A stretch of 64,000 nucleotides of DNA from contig NC_079490.1 of assembly GCF_020520425.1 (NCBI RefSeq), positions 124,950,715-125,014,714 of the forward strand. The letters are read 5' to 3'. Shown piece after piece: positions 20,895 through 34,400 of the stretch. Positions within the stretch are counted from its first letter, which is position 1. Every line of letters starts with the position of its first letter. The DNA is from Spinacia oleracea. Its lineage: Eukaryota > Streptophyta > Magnoliopsida > Caryophyllales > Amaranthaceae. Under the pieces are notes generated by a model. It was not told the origin of the DNA and ran no database searches. It saw nothing but the letters and a program-made list of their open reading frames with translations. Position numbers and translations under genes: made by a program.

Positions 20895-20931
<37 letters not shown>
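20841..20931 (+). promoter_or_regulatory. core promoter and CT-rich leader of the sulfate transporter
   Basis: TATAAAG lies at 20841-20847, 270 bp upstream of the ATG. GAGAC, the core of the plant sulfur-responsive element, follows at 20852-20856, and a (TTTCAC)n pyrimidine tract at about 20896-20931. Pyrimidine-rich leaders are common near plant transcription starts. The GAGAC match is short and could be chance. Confidence 0.45.
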
Positions 20932-21116
20932 CTCCAGCTTATAGCTACATTTCTTTGATTTTTAGTTCTTCGGCTACTTAGTTTTTTCTCTCTTTCGCCT
21001 ACTTTTCATACTAATATTCTTAAGCAACTTGTTTCATATGAATGTTACATTTTTTCAGATTTAAGTTGCATTAGCACCACCCCTTTTTATTTCCCCCTGT
21101 TCTCCCAAACACTTCA

Positions 21117-21603
21117 ATGGCCAATCTTCCAACAAATGGAGAAGCCGATACCAAAGAGATTGATATGTCTAGCATATCATCCAAGCGTTACAACCAGAAC
21201 TCGGACTTAGATGTTCACCATAAAGTCGGTGTCCCATCTAAGCAAAACTTGTTCAAGGAGTTCACTAACACCGTGAAGGAGACATTCTTTGCTGATGATC
21301 CTTTACGACATTTCAAGGATCAGTCAAAGTCCCGGAAGTTTATTCTCGGTCTTCAAGCTGTCTTTCCTATCCTTGAATGGGGAAGAGGTTATAATCTCAA
21401 CAAGTTTAGAGGAGACCTCATTTCTGGCCTCACTATTGCCAGTCTCTGTATCCCTCAGGTATGCAATCAAATTCCTTTTTTTTTTTTTTTTTTTTTTCTA
21501 AGTTTGGTGTTTCATGTGTGACTCTCTTTGTTTTGTTGGTGTAACAGGATATAGGGTATTCTAAACTTGCAAATTTAGACCCTCAGTATGGATTATGTAA
21601 GCC

Positions 21604-21658
<55 letters not shown>

Positions 21659-24600
21659 AACCTCTAGTTTTTGTTTAGCAGTCAGGGTGCAAATACGCGA
21701 TATCAATTAATTAATAAATAATATACCCTGTTGTTTGTTGTTTGTGTATACTACTGCAGACTCTAGCTTTATACCTCCATTAATATATGCTTGCATGGGT
21801 AGTTCAAGAGATATCGCCATTGGACCGGTGGCTGTTGTTTCTCTTCTACTAGGGACTCTGATTCAGAACGAGATTGATCCTACTAAAAATCCTGTAGAGT
21901 ACCGGAGACTTGCATTCACTGCAACGTTTTTTGCAGGGATCACCCAAATGACCCTTGGATTTTTCAGGTCTCAAATTTTGTTGGTTTTTTCTCTTTAATT
22001 ACACTAGTGTAGCAATTAACTCACGTTACGTTAATTAATGTCATCAGATTAGGCTTCTTAATCGACTTCCTATCCCATGCGGCTATTGTCGGTTTCATGG
22101 GTGGAGCAGCAATCACAATCGCATTGCAACAGCTCAAAGGATTTCTTGGGATCAAGTCCAAGCAGTTTACAAAGAAATCAGATATAATATCTGTCTTACA
22201 GTCAGTATTTGGTTCCATCCATCATGGGGTAAACTCTCGCTATCTAGTATCTCTACACTAAATATATAATCCTTTCATTTTTTTTTATACTAGTCTCAAG
22301 TCTGACTATTTTCATCTTTCACTACTTGAAGTGGAACTGGCAGACGATATTGATCGGATCAGTCTTTCTGGCCTTCCTTCTCTTTGCTAAGATGATCGTA
22401 AGAAATAAACTTAAAAAGTAAATTTAAAGATGGGTTGTCTTTCATGGTATTGTAGTTAAGCTTTTCTTAATATTCTGATCAACAGGGAAAGAAAAACAAG
22501 AAACTATTTTGGGTGCCGGCAATTGCTCCATTGATGTCAGTCATTCTATCCACATTTTTTGTGTTTGTAACTGATGCAGAAAAGAAGGGAGTAGCAATAG
22601 TAAGCCAATTAACATTAAGTTTCATTTAGAAATATAGAGAAAAGAGCGCGAATATTTAAGTTTTGACATTGATTTGATTGTAGGTGAATCACATAGAAAA
22701 AGGACTTAACCCGTCATCAGTGCATCTGTTATATTTTTCTGGTGAAAACCTTGTGAGAGGTTTTAAAATCGGTTCAGTGGCGGGTATGATAGCTCTAACT
22801 GTAAGTTTTCCTACTCAATGGGCATTGGTTATATTTAGAAATTAGAATGTTGAACTGAAAGTGTGGCTTGTTGATAATAGGAAGCCACAGCAATAGGAAG
22901 AACATTTGCAGCAATGAAAGACTACCAACTAGATGGCAACAAAGAAATGGTAGCTCTAGGGGCCATGAATGTTGTGGGATCAATGACTTCCTGCTATGTT
23001 GCCACTGGTAAATACATGAAAGACTTTCGATCATCAGTTGAATGATTAATTAATTAATTATTATCTTTCTTAATGAATGATTAAGACATATGGTTGCAGG
23101 ATCCTTCTCTCGATCTGCAGTGAATTACATGGCAGGCTGTCAAACTGCAGTCTCAAACATCGTTATGTCACTCATTGTGTTTCTAACCTTGTTGTTCATA
23201 ACACCTCTTTTTAAGTACACCCCAAATGCCATACTTGCGTCCATCATCATATCTGCCGTCATCAACCTTATTGATTATGAGGCTGCTATTCTCATATGGA
23301 AGATTGATAAATTCGACTTTGTTGCATGTATGGGCGCCTTTTTTGGTGTCATTTTCGGGTCTGTTGAGATTGGTCTTTTAATCGCGGTAAACCCTTGTTC
23401 ATATTTTCTTCTGTTTTTCCCCTCGGGTTTTTGTTTGCTAAATTGATTTTATACCCAATACATACATGCATACAGGTAGTTATTTCTTTTGCCAAAATCC
23501 TGTTGCAAGTTACTAGGCCAAGGACTGCACTCCTTGGCAATCTCCAAGGCTCGACCATTTACAGAAATCTTCAGCAATATCCTGAAGCCACTAATGTTCC
23601 TGGTATATTGATTATAAGAGTTGATTCAGCCATCTACTTTTCCAACTCAAATTACATAAAGGAGAGGTAATATTTTGAATTCACTTTTAAATTATTCTTG
23701 TTTCTTAACAACTTTTGTTGGGTCGTCGTCGCATAACATCTCTGGTCTGTTGTTCTCATGAAAGACAAATTCTACAGCAAGTGCTGAATAATGTAGTGTC
23801 AATGTCATTTGCATTAGATAACGCCAAGAATGAAATTTGCGGCAAATATTAAAACTCATGGTTCTCAAAGAATAAAGTGTGGTTGTTGACTTGTTGTACG
23901 TGTTACAGGATATTGAGATGGTTAGTCGATGAGGAAGAGAAGAGGAAAAAGATGTATAGACCAAGGATCCAGTTTCTTATCGTGGAGATGTCACGTAAGC
24001 AAGCTATTCATTATATATGATACGATACGATACGATACCATATGATATGATATGATATAATATGATATGATATGATATGATAGGATGATCAATAGAATAC
24101 AATAGTAGAAGAAAACTGATCAACTACGTACTGTACTGCAAACGAAATCAATTTTCAACTTGATAATTTCTGGTTTTTTTGGGGGGTTGATGCAGCTGTG
24201 ACCGACATTGATACCAGTGGCATCCATGCTTTAGAAGAGTTGCACAAAAGTTTACAGAAAAGAAATGTGCAGGTACGTACACAGCTTTCTGCATGAGTTA
24301 AAATGATTAAGAGATTTGTCTAAGACTAATTAAGACCCTATGACAAGGCCTGGTTTAACTGATTAACCGATCAGAACACAAGTTAAAACTCATCTAATCA
24401 ACGTACACTTGACTAGAACGTAAACATAAACCGAATGAGTCAGTATCCAAATATGATATGAACCACTTGTTTTCTACCTCTACTATGGCGAGTTGATCTA
24501 GATATATCCAACACGAGTCATGAATGCTGTAAATATATACTACTCAAGTACGCTGACATATTATGTTTATGTCCATGTAGCTTGCTTTGGCAAATCCAGG

Positions 24601-24724
24601 GCCAGTGGTAATTGAGAAGCTACATGCATCCGATTTCACAACATTAATAGGGGAAGACAACATGTATCTAACAGTAGCCCACGCTGTTCATTCATGTTCT
24701 CCAAAACTAGTTGAAGACCCCTGA
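21117..24724 (+). CDS. SULTR1: group 1 high-affinity sulfate transporter (SULTR1 type), 13 exons, 662 aa
   Basis: Proton-coupled plasma-membrane sulfate uptake carrier of the SLC26/SulP family. Exons: 21117-21458, 21548-21596, 21760-21967, 22048-22228, 22332-22397, 22486-22599, 22684-22800, 22881-23007, 23100-23386, 23476-23666, 23909-23994, 24196-24272, 24581-24724. All introns are GT-AG, and the sum is 1989 nt in frame. The N-terminus has the group 1 signature [17 protein letters not shown]. The SulP signature follows ([38 protein letters not shown]), then about 12 hydrophobic segments to residue 497. The C-terminal STAS domain contains DIDTSG at 593-598; Thr596 corresponds to the conserved STAS threonine known to matter in SULTR1;2. 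Length matches the family (about 650). No lesion is seen. The choice between SULTR1;1, 1;2 and 1;3 is not possible by eye. Confidence 0.96.
21604..21658 (+). repeat. (CTA)n microsatellite in sulfate transporter intron 2
   Basis: About 18 uninterrupted CTA units lie a few bases after the exon 2 donor. Likely length-polymorphic. Confidence 0.95.
24018..24083 (+). repeat. ATGAT/GATAC pentamer repeat in intron 11
   Basis: A run of GATAC units passes into ATGAT units within the intron following exon 11 of the sulfate transporter. Confidence 0.8.
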
Positions 24725-25228
24725 TTAACCATCGGGAGATTCCAAAGGTTGATTCAATTTGAATGTATGTACGTTAAAAACAATGAGAATTGATTAATAA
24801 ACTGGGTAATTGTTGGATCATCCAGCTACCCCGTCCTTTTACGTTCTAAGCTGAGGTTAAGGAAATTGTTTTAGGGCCCGGTAAATCGGTAATGTTGTGT
24901 GTGTGTGTGTACAGAAATGTATATGTTAAGGAAATTGTTAATCCATTTTCAAATGCATTTAGCAATGTGCCATTTCAGGGGATTTGATATTATTGCCTAC
25001 TTATGCTCTAAATTTTAACAACTGTATTTTACAGAGAAAACCCCGGTACTAAATGATGTAACCTATACATACAGCTGAAATTGCGGACCAAAAACACACA
25101 AGATAAAGAGAGTTGAAAGGAAAATCAACCTCTACCATCTATTAGTCTTTGTCGGAGCAACTTCTCTAAGCTCATTAAACATTATGATAAATCTCTTGAG
25201 AAGGACTTAAACATGGAAAAGAGTTCAT
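24725..25228. other. 3' intergenic space between two convergent genes
   Basis: About 500 bp separate the stop codons of the sulfate transporter (+) and the MnmE-type gene (-). It must hold both 3' untranslated regions; no other feature is seen. Confidence 0.6.
24796..24801 (+). terminator. candidate polyadenylation signal of the sulfate transporter
   Basis: AATAAA lies 72 bp after the stop codon, followed by a T/G-rich stretch (TGTGTG at 24896-24911). Plant poly(A) signals are loose, so this is only a candidate. Confidence 0.4.
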
Positions 25229-25450
25229 TTATTTACCTATGCAAAACTTGCTGAAGATACTTGATAAAACTTCTTCAGAGATGTCATCTCCACTAATCTG
25301 ACCAAGAGACATTGCTGCTTCTCTCAAATCAATTGTCCAGAAATCCAGTGGCAATTCTTCCTCCATTGAAGCTTTTAACCTCAATAAAGCCTCTTTGGTA
25401 CGTACCAACTGCTCACATTGTCTCTGTTGACAACAATTAATATCAGCACC

Positions 25451-25491
<41 letters not shown>

Positions 25492-28400
25492 CAAGCATGC
25501 CATGCCATTATATGAAGAGCTTGAGTGAGGTAACAAATGAATGGGGCTGGGGAGAAGAAACCTGGACAGCTCCACAAAGCCAACCGAACTTGGTCCAGTC
25601 CAGGTAGGCCAACCTTATTGTCATTTCAAGTTCAATCTACCTTCTTGGTGTACTAAAAGTCCGCTAAACACAATTCCTACGGGAATGAACTTAACATTTA
25701 CGAAAGAGAATGAACAAGGTTATTTTCTTTTGTTGTTGTTTGTTATGCAATTTAATTCATTCTCTATTATCCTAAGGGGCGTTTGGTTCGCAGAGGGTAA
25801 AGGGAATGGAATCAACAAAGGGAAATAAAGGGAATGAGAATGAATCCCTTTGATTTAGAATATTGTTTGGGGAACACAAAGAGAATGAGAAGAAAGTAGA
25901 GGAAAACCAATCGCCGGAGAAGAAGGCTGGCGGCACCGACACCGCCTCTTCTCCTTCGCAGACCTAGCCGCCGCCTCTTCTCCTTCGCAGCCGCCGCCTT
26001 CCTCTTCCTTTTGTCACATTTTCATGGGCGAATTTGAGGTTTTAATGGTTTAATTCGACCATGAAAACACCAGATCCGGAGTTTTTATGGTCGAATTTGA
26101 CTATTTAAAGCCATAATTAAGAGGTTGCTCGAGCGGCGATGGTAAAGCTATTAATGGTGAAACTTGAGCGGCGACGGAGGTGGTGAACTCGAACGGCGAC
26201 GAGAATGAGTGTAGAAGGTTTTGGGATAAACTCAATAATGAAAAAGGGTAAAGGGAATGAAGAAATAGGCATAACAAACAACAAAGGGAATGATATCCTC
26301 CCATTCCCATTCCCATTCCCATTCCCTTTGATTATTACCCCCAACCATTGCCTTCTACTCTCATTCCCCATCCCCCCAAGGTATTTGCATTCCCTTTACT
26401 TAACTCACCAGCACACCTACCATGAGTACTCCACTATCACCGCTCCACAACCTCCCACCAGCATCACCACCCGACCTACCACCGCCAAATCTAACCAACA
26501 CCTCCTCCACTATCCAACCACCCTCTACCCAGCTACGACCACCCAAAGCCCACCTAAAAGACTGAAACCACCACGAAATCAACCGAAACCAACCTTCCCA
26601 ACCTAAATCACCCTTCACCACCACCAGAAATCACCTCCACCTACCTGAAACTACCCCCACCACGTAGCTACCCCATCCCATAAACCCACACCGATACACT
26701 TTCAAACAACACCGCCACCGCAAATTACCACCAACATCCACCGGAAATTTGTAGCCCAAAAGATTTGGGAAAAAAATAGGAGAAAGAGTTTAAAATACCT
26801 TTTCATCAATAATTATTGTTTTTTTGGTCAAATTCGGCCGTAAAACTCTAGATCTAGAGTTTTTTGGGTCGAATTTGACCTTTAAAACCTCAAAATCAAC
26901 ATTTAACGGTGGAGGTGAGACTAAGAGAAGGATGAGAAAGGGGGGCGACGGCGACGGAAACTACAGTGTGCGGCGTCAATAGAAGCGGGGAGGGAGAGTC
27001 GGAGGCAGCCCGAGTAGGAGCGGAGGGGCGGCGCCGCACGAAGGACGGAGTTTTTTTTAATATGAAACTATGAAGGACAGAGGTTATGGTGGAGAAGTAG
27101 TGAGAAAAGGAAAAGAGGTGAAGACACAAAATGTCACCAAACAACTCAATTAATCAAAGGGGTTTTCTTTCCTTTCCCTCCCAACCTCGTTCTTGATCTC
27201 ATTACCTTTAACCCTCCGTTTTAACTGTTTCTCAAAATGTTATTGTTAATTTTTCAATTACAAAAAAATGGTTAACCTTAAACTAGTAGATATCACAAAC
27301 TTACAAGCAGATACTCTGTATAACTTAAGGCTTTAAGATTTTAAAGTTCAGCACATCAAATTAAGAAAAAAGTTCTTGCGATCACAAATAATTACTCGGT
27401 ATAAGTCTCCATCCATCATGAAGTTGCAAGGTTTTGCACTTTTGCCAAAGGTCTGAGAGCCAAAGAAGACTTACTGGAGAAAATATTACCTACATAGTTT
27501 CATTAAGGCAGAAAATTATCAGAGCCAAGGCAGTAAACCACTAAACCCTGTAAAATTTTGACAAATCTATCAAAGGGATAACAAGCCGCCACAGCTTCAC
27601 AACAACATTTATCAACTTGGAGAGCAAGGTGTGTAGCACTGTTGCAGGACACTGAGACAAAACCGCTCTCTGAATCTCTACAGTGTGTTACTTCAGATCT
27701 GAGCTTTAAGCCCTGTTTGGCAATTCGATGCTAGCTGGTTTGACTAGTTGCTAGCTGTTTGTATTAGCTGGTTGAATTAGTTGTTTTTGTAAAGTGTTTG
27801 GAAAGCGATGTAGGTTGGTAGGAGTTGTAATTTTAGCTATTAGAATAGAGTTGTCATTTTACACCCACTTCTTCAGACCTTTAATGCAAAAAGCTCTTTC
27901 AAAACTAGTTTTTTCATCCCATATCTCTCTTCCAAACCTCTCCTAACTAAACACTCCCATTAGCTTTTTGACTTGGTCAAACCTCTAATTCACCTAAAAA
28001 AACTCTAATTTCTCCGACCTCTCATAACCAAACATCCCCTTAGTATTCCTTCAAAAAGAAAATTAAAGGGAAAAAAATATGAACTTTAGTATTCCAAAAA
28101 GTTTGACACATTGCTCATCCTAGATATCATAATAGCCTTTATTGTGCCGAGAAATTTGGGCTATTCATCGAGGACATAGCTCAAGCTTTTAAAGTTGTTT
28201 GGCCTTAATAAGAAGTGGGGTAAAAAAACAAAACTGAAACAAAGGAGTGCACAAAAGCATGTTCCTAATAATTTTCTTTTTCTGCTCAAGCATAATGAGA
28301 TGGCAATGAGAGAGCGAATCTAAGATAATAGGTATTCCAGAATGACTTCCCCTTTTCTCAAGTTTATAAGATGATACGAGAGGGAAAGAAGTACACATAT

Positions 28401-31400
28401 CCCTAGTAGTAAAACACACACACGTGATAAAACACACACGTGATAAAACAAGAGCTCAGAGACCAGTTTTCTTTACCCTTTGGAATATAAGGCGGCAGAA
28501 AGGCTAACTGATGAAGACATGACGCTAACCAGGTCTTGCACACAACCTACCCACGACTTTAAAACAATTCTATAAACCTTTTTGGAAAAAGGAGGAACAA
28601 AAAAGGATGTTTATTGTCAAGAGTCAGCGGAAACACGGATATAGAAATAAGATTTCACTAAATATGCACATTTTTAGGCACAAAGGTTTTCAAGTGCTAG
28701 ACCTCAACTTACATGGCAGATAAAAGGAAGAAGAAAACAAGGCAGACAAAAGGGGGTGAAAAAAAGGAACCTTTCCAAATGAATTCTAGCTTTAAACATC
28801 TGGAGAATTAAATTTTAGTGAAAGGCTTTGAACATTAACTAGTTCTATCTTTCCACATATTCCGTCATCCCCCTTCCCATCTTGGCTACCTTTCTAGGAG
28901 CTAGAAGGTGGTAATCCAAGGGTATAGAAATTTATAGGAAGATGAAATAACACAGTTGAAGGTAGCTAACCTGGTTGATTGTCCATCTTCTCCCCCCTGC
29001 AGAAATGCTGTTCAGACCCACAACTTCTGATACTGCCCTCTCAAGATCTTCCAGCCCTTCACCAGTGACAGCACATGTAGATATACACCTAGCAAAACTA
29101 CCGTCATTGACATTGAAGCTTTCAGCATATGCGGACGGAAGACAATCTATCTTATTGATGACGAGAATTATTGGTGTAAAAGATCTCATATCCTGTGTAT
29201 TTGCACAAACAAGATAAAGCAACAGCAAGTCACAAACAAAAAACAAGTAAGAAAAGATAAAATATGCAGAAAAAAGTATAACAGAGCATCATGGATAGCT
29301 ATGATTTTTGCAAAATAAGCGGGAGACATTCCCTTATTTACCACACTGGTGATAAGGCTCAGAGAGAGAGAGAGACCTTAGCAGATTGAATTCTACTTAG
29401 AAGCCTATTATCATCCATTGTCCAACCATCAACAGCACTAACTGTCATGATAATGACGTCAGCACCTAAGGCAGCAACTTCAGATCTCTCCACCCCTGCA
29501 ACCAAAAATGTCAAAACAAGTTCAAGGCAGCTGAATATCTGCCATCCACCAAACAGCATAAACCCTAGTTTTTTTTTACATGTATATTTAGAAGCTCATA
29601 CAACAGAGCCTCAAAGGTAACAACTAGGCAGGATGTCAACAGACAATGTCTAAGTCTCAGAAACAATATATAGTGACAACTGACAAGTACAAAAAATTGT
29701 TTTTGGTGGCTGAGTGTTTTGTTTCATAATATTCACAATAGCTGACCCACATATATATTACAAATTTGCATTACAAATTTACATGTAGATGCATCTAACA
29801 GAAACCAGCTCAAGCACTCAACAATGCACGAGACCACAGTATTATGATCAAAGAAACAGACAAGTACACAACCTACAATGCCAAAGCTGTTACTAGCATG
29901 GCTATCCTATAATTATACTTATTGTAACATGTTTTCCTACATATTTTTTCTCTCTCTGACTAGTAAGTTAACGAATCAAACTTGATACAATAAACTTCAA
30001 GTTGACTACAACCAACATAAACAAACTTAGGACTTTCGTACTTTGTAGTAAACAGTCCAAGGAAGGGATTGGAGAGTAGATCAGCTAGGTCCATACAAAT
30101 TACAAAACCAGCAAAATCAGATAGGAAACCAAGTCAGCTTGAGGTACGGTTGTCTCTTTTCAATTTAAAATCAAATATCACAGACAGTGTACCATCTAGC
30201 TGCACTACTAGAATAGGGCTTTACTGTTCAAAATATAATAGATGCCCTTACCAATCTTTTCAACTATATCTTCAGTTTCCCGAATTCCGGCAGTATCAAG
30301 CAAAGTAATAGGGACACCTTGAACTGTAATACTGGCTTCAACGACATCCCGAGTGGTCCCAGCAATTTCAGTGACTATAGCTCTCTCACTCTGAATAAAG
30401 AATTAAGCCACGTATTCCAATCAGTTTAGCATGGAACATACCAGATTAAACACATCAAACGGGGAGATGAATCAAAGAACTCTCGTACAGTATCTGTACA
30501 GACGACAAAAGAAGAAAATAAAAACTAAGCAGTATTCATGCCTAGTGCCTATAACCCTCAGCTAAAACTTAAGAGCTACAAAACTGCCACCTGATCCAAC
30601 TTAAAAACTACAAATGCTCAAGGCAACCTAACTACTAGCATCCCCTACATCATTTTGATCTGAAACTCATTGGGAGGTTTATTTTGTTTCTATAACCAAG
30701 ATGATTAAAAAATCACACAACTTATCAAATAGCATAAACACGTCTCATGAGCACAACTAATGCCACCAGCATCACACCTTGTACAGACCCCTGACATCTT
30801 ACAAGAATAAGGCATGATAACGAAACTTTTCTGCACTTTTAAAACTTCAATAATGGGCCGAGATGATAGAAGTAATTTTCTGTTTGTCCCTTAATAATTG
30901 CAATATACCACTTTGTTAAGCTTCAACGATTTTCTGTTAATAACCCAACCTATCTAATAATCTAAACTTTAGACCTCATTAACTTTTATTGAACCTAAAT
31001 GACCGGAAACCGGCTAAGAAAGTCAACTTTTTAATTTATTTTTGTTTTTTCTGCCTACACCTTCCTCCTCCATTTTTCTATTAGTTGAGCTTTCTTCTTT
31101 ATTTGTTGTTGTACTTTCTGTGGAGCTTCCCGGCCTAATAACCAGTTTCAGATTCTCAAATCAACCATTCCAAGTTCCCAGTTTATCCAATTAACCAATT
31201 TCAAGTTCCCGAATTCCCCAATTAACCAATTCAATAGAAAATTACAGTAAGACAATATACCTCATCATTTACAAATATCACATACAAATCCCTAAAAATC
31301 CAATTTGACAACAAAGCAAAGAATAATCACGCCAAATTAGCAATAAACCAATCGTGAACAATTGAAAAGTTTTAGGAGATGTTGAGTAGGAAAAGACCAT

Positions 31401-34400
31401 AGAGGAAGGTGACATAAAAAACTTGTGCACACCGGAGAAGACGATGCACATGCTCCGACAAACTGAGATGCGCTCAAAGCCGTCAGCGGCCTTTCGTGGT
31501 GTCGCAAAGTCGAGCGTTCAGTGATGGGTCGGTGTAGTGGTGATACGCCGTGGTTGAAATAGTGGATGAGATTCTCCATCTCTTCGATTTATGATTTTGT
31601 TGATTTTGACTATGATGATAATGATAATGGTGGTGGGATTTGGATAACGGTTGCGGTGGAGGAAGGAGGAGTGAGAGAAGGGATGTAGGGTGGTGGAGCC
31701 GTGGAGGAAGCCAGGAAGGAGGAAAAAGACAAGGGTGGTCTGTCGCCATTGCCGGAGGCAGGAAGGTAGGAGGAGGAAGGAAATAAGAAGAAAAAAATAC
31801 TGACGGAAGGAAAGAAAGGGGGAAAAATTCTAAAAGAAATTATATTAAGTAATTATAACGAACAGTTGTATGACACGTCTATATGTAACCTGCTATATCA
31901 AGTTAGTGACTAGTTGGGTGCAAAGTTTGGATTATTAGATAATAATCCAAAAGTTGGATTATTAAGGGGAAATCGAAAAGTTAGATTATTTAAAGGAAAT
32001 TTTGGTATTTACTACCTTTAAAATACACCACTTTTGTATTTACTACCTTATGAAATTTTTATTTTAAATTACTACCTTAAACTTCCAATTTTTTTTTATT
32101 TACTACCACTTTACAGTTTTCTCATTTTAAAATTAAGATATCTCTTTCGTTTCTTAATCGTTTAAAGTGATTCAAAGTTCATTATTTTCCTTTTTCTATA
32201 AGGATTTCAATGAGAACGTCATTTCAAAAAAAATCGTTTGATAATGCATATATATTTTAAAATTTTACAAATGATATTTAATTTGTTTTACTTTTTACAA
32301 AATGTTAAAGGCAAGATCCCTATGGAATCCTTACATATAAATGAGAAGAATGGGTTTTGAATCACTTAAAATGATAAAGAAACGAGAGAGATATCTCAAT
32401 TTTAAGATGAGAAAATTGTAAAATGGTAGTGAATACAAAAAAAATAGAACTTTAAGGTAGTAATTTAAAATAAAATTTTGATAAGGTAGTAAATACAAAA
32501 GTGGTGTATTTTTAAGGTAGTAAATACCAAAAAAATCTTATTTAAAACAATTTTTCCTAAGCTTTTTGTCCCTACTTATTCTCTCAAGTTGGGCCACAAC
32601 CATACACCAACTTTTTACACACTACTTTTTCTCTCTCCGATCATTTCCCGAGGAAATAAAAACCAATCATTTCCATTTTCAGCTGCCCTTTCTAGAACTA
32701 GGAGTTCAAGCAAACTGGTTGATTTGGGGAATAGCTAGAGCTTAGCTAAGTGAAAGCATTGGAAGTTTGTATATGGAAGATAACCAACTTTGGGTATAAT
32801 TTACATGTCACCCAGTGAACTTGATCATAGCACAAAAGATATTCATTCATGTGACTTCAGATTCTTTGAAACGCCTTTTGAAACTTGTATAGAGTTTCAT
32901 TGTAAATAGTTTGATCAAATAACCACAGATTACGCACAATAAAATATGAAATACTTATTGGTAAAACAGTTTGTAGATGCAAACAAGCATTCAAAAAACA
33001 CATAAAATTAAACTAAACCATGTTACATGTCATTTATGGGGGGAGAAATTACGCCATCCATCTATTTTTCGGCTTTTGAGAAACAAGAAAAAAAGGTTCC
33101 TGTTTAGTTCCTAGGAGTAAGTCCATGCATTTCATATACCATGAAATAGCTACTGCTTTAATCAGCTAAATTTGTTATTTTTAACAACAAATACAGTTAC
33201 AAGAATTATCATAAATGTGTGAACAGTTCACTAAAAATGAGCAAAGAATTTCTGGTTTGTACCTTACTCAAAGCATTCAAAAGGCTTGACTTTCCCACAT
33301 TAGGCCGGCCAACAATTGCAATCTGCAAACAGTTTGCAAAACAAAATACATCAGCTCTTAGTACATAAAAAAAAAAGGCAATAGAAGTAATGATGTAACT
33401 ATAATCAAGACACACTACCACTTTCCAGTTTCCACACCTATGTTGAGGGAGAATTATGCCATTTACATATTTTATATTTCACCAACACAATATTCCGTAT
33501 TTCACCAAAACAAGATTCATCTTTGTGAAGACATTAACCAACAACTACTGGGCTTTAGGTAAATCAAATAAATGGCCTTAAGCAGGGCAAAGAAACAAAA
33601 GGTATACAGCAGACTAGCAGAGTAAGTAGTGTAAAATCATAAACAGCGGAACACAAGCTTTAGGGATCATCAGCGACCTGCCAAAGGAGTTTTGTATTAT
33701 TATCCACCAGACAAAACAAAAACCCTTATATTGCTAAAGAAAGATAGATATATATGCCCTCATAAATTAACCACATATAAGTTCGATATTCTTGATAGTT
33801 AGCTTTTACAGAGAGACAATACAAAGACCCAAATTATTTGTCATCTTAAAAAAGATTCACATAAAAGATACGAAGTACTTTTTATCTGCTAGCCTGCTCA
33901 GGGGAGGAATAAACAAACCAAGACATGAAGAATTTTACACAGATCAAAAAGGATGAAATGTCAGTCCATAACTTTTGCTGAAAATCAAACTATCACCTGC
34001 AGTCCTGATTGTAGAAGCTTGTCGTAGTTGGCAGTTTCCAATGCCTTTTGTACATCCTCTACCATCACATGTATTTTATTGGAAATAGATACCAAGTCCA
34101 AAGGTGCCATGTCTTCCTCAAAATCAAGACGTGCCTCGATTTCAGTAAGTAATTCTATGCAATGTTTTCGAATTGATTTGACAAGATGTGAGAAACCTCC
34201 CTATCAAAAGATTTACCCAAGGTTGTAAAATATTCAAAAAGGAAAGGTATTCACAAAAGAAGATATCCTAATACATAAACACATGCCTGAATTCCGGCTA
34301 GGGCTGCATCCGCAGCACCCACTGAATTTGCAGTAATAAGCCTCCCAACACTTTCTGCCTGGGAAAGATCCAAGCGACCATTTAGAAAAGCACGAAGAGT

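Noticed and set aside
24018..24083. CRISPR-like short repeats
   Set aside because: Uninterrupted pentamer microsatellite without spacers, in a eukaryotic intron.
26205..26624. Pro/Thr-rich and Gly/Trp-rich ORFs on both strands in mnmE intron 9
   Set aside because: Low-complexity frames over CACCACC-type sequence within an inverted-repeat element. No domain.
31483..31749. His/Ser/Pro-rich minus-strand ORF
   Set aside because: Composition-driven. Kept only as a possible captured fragment in the findings.
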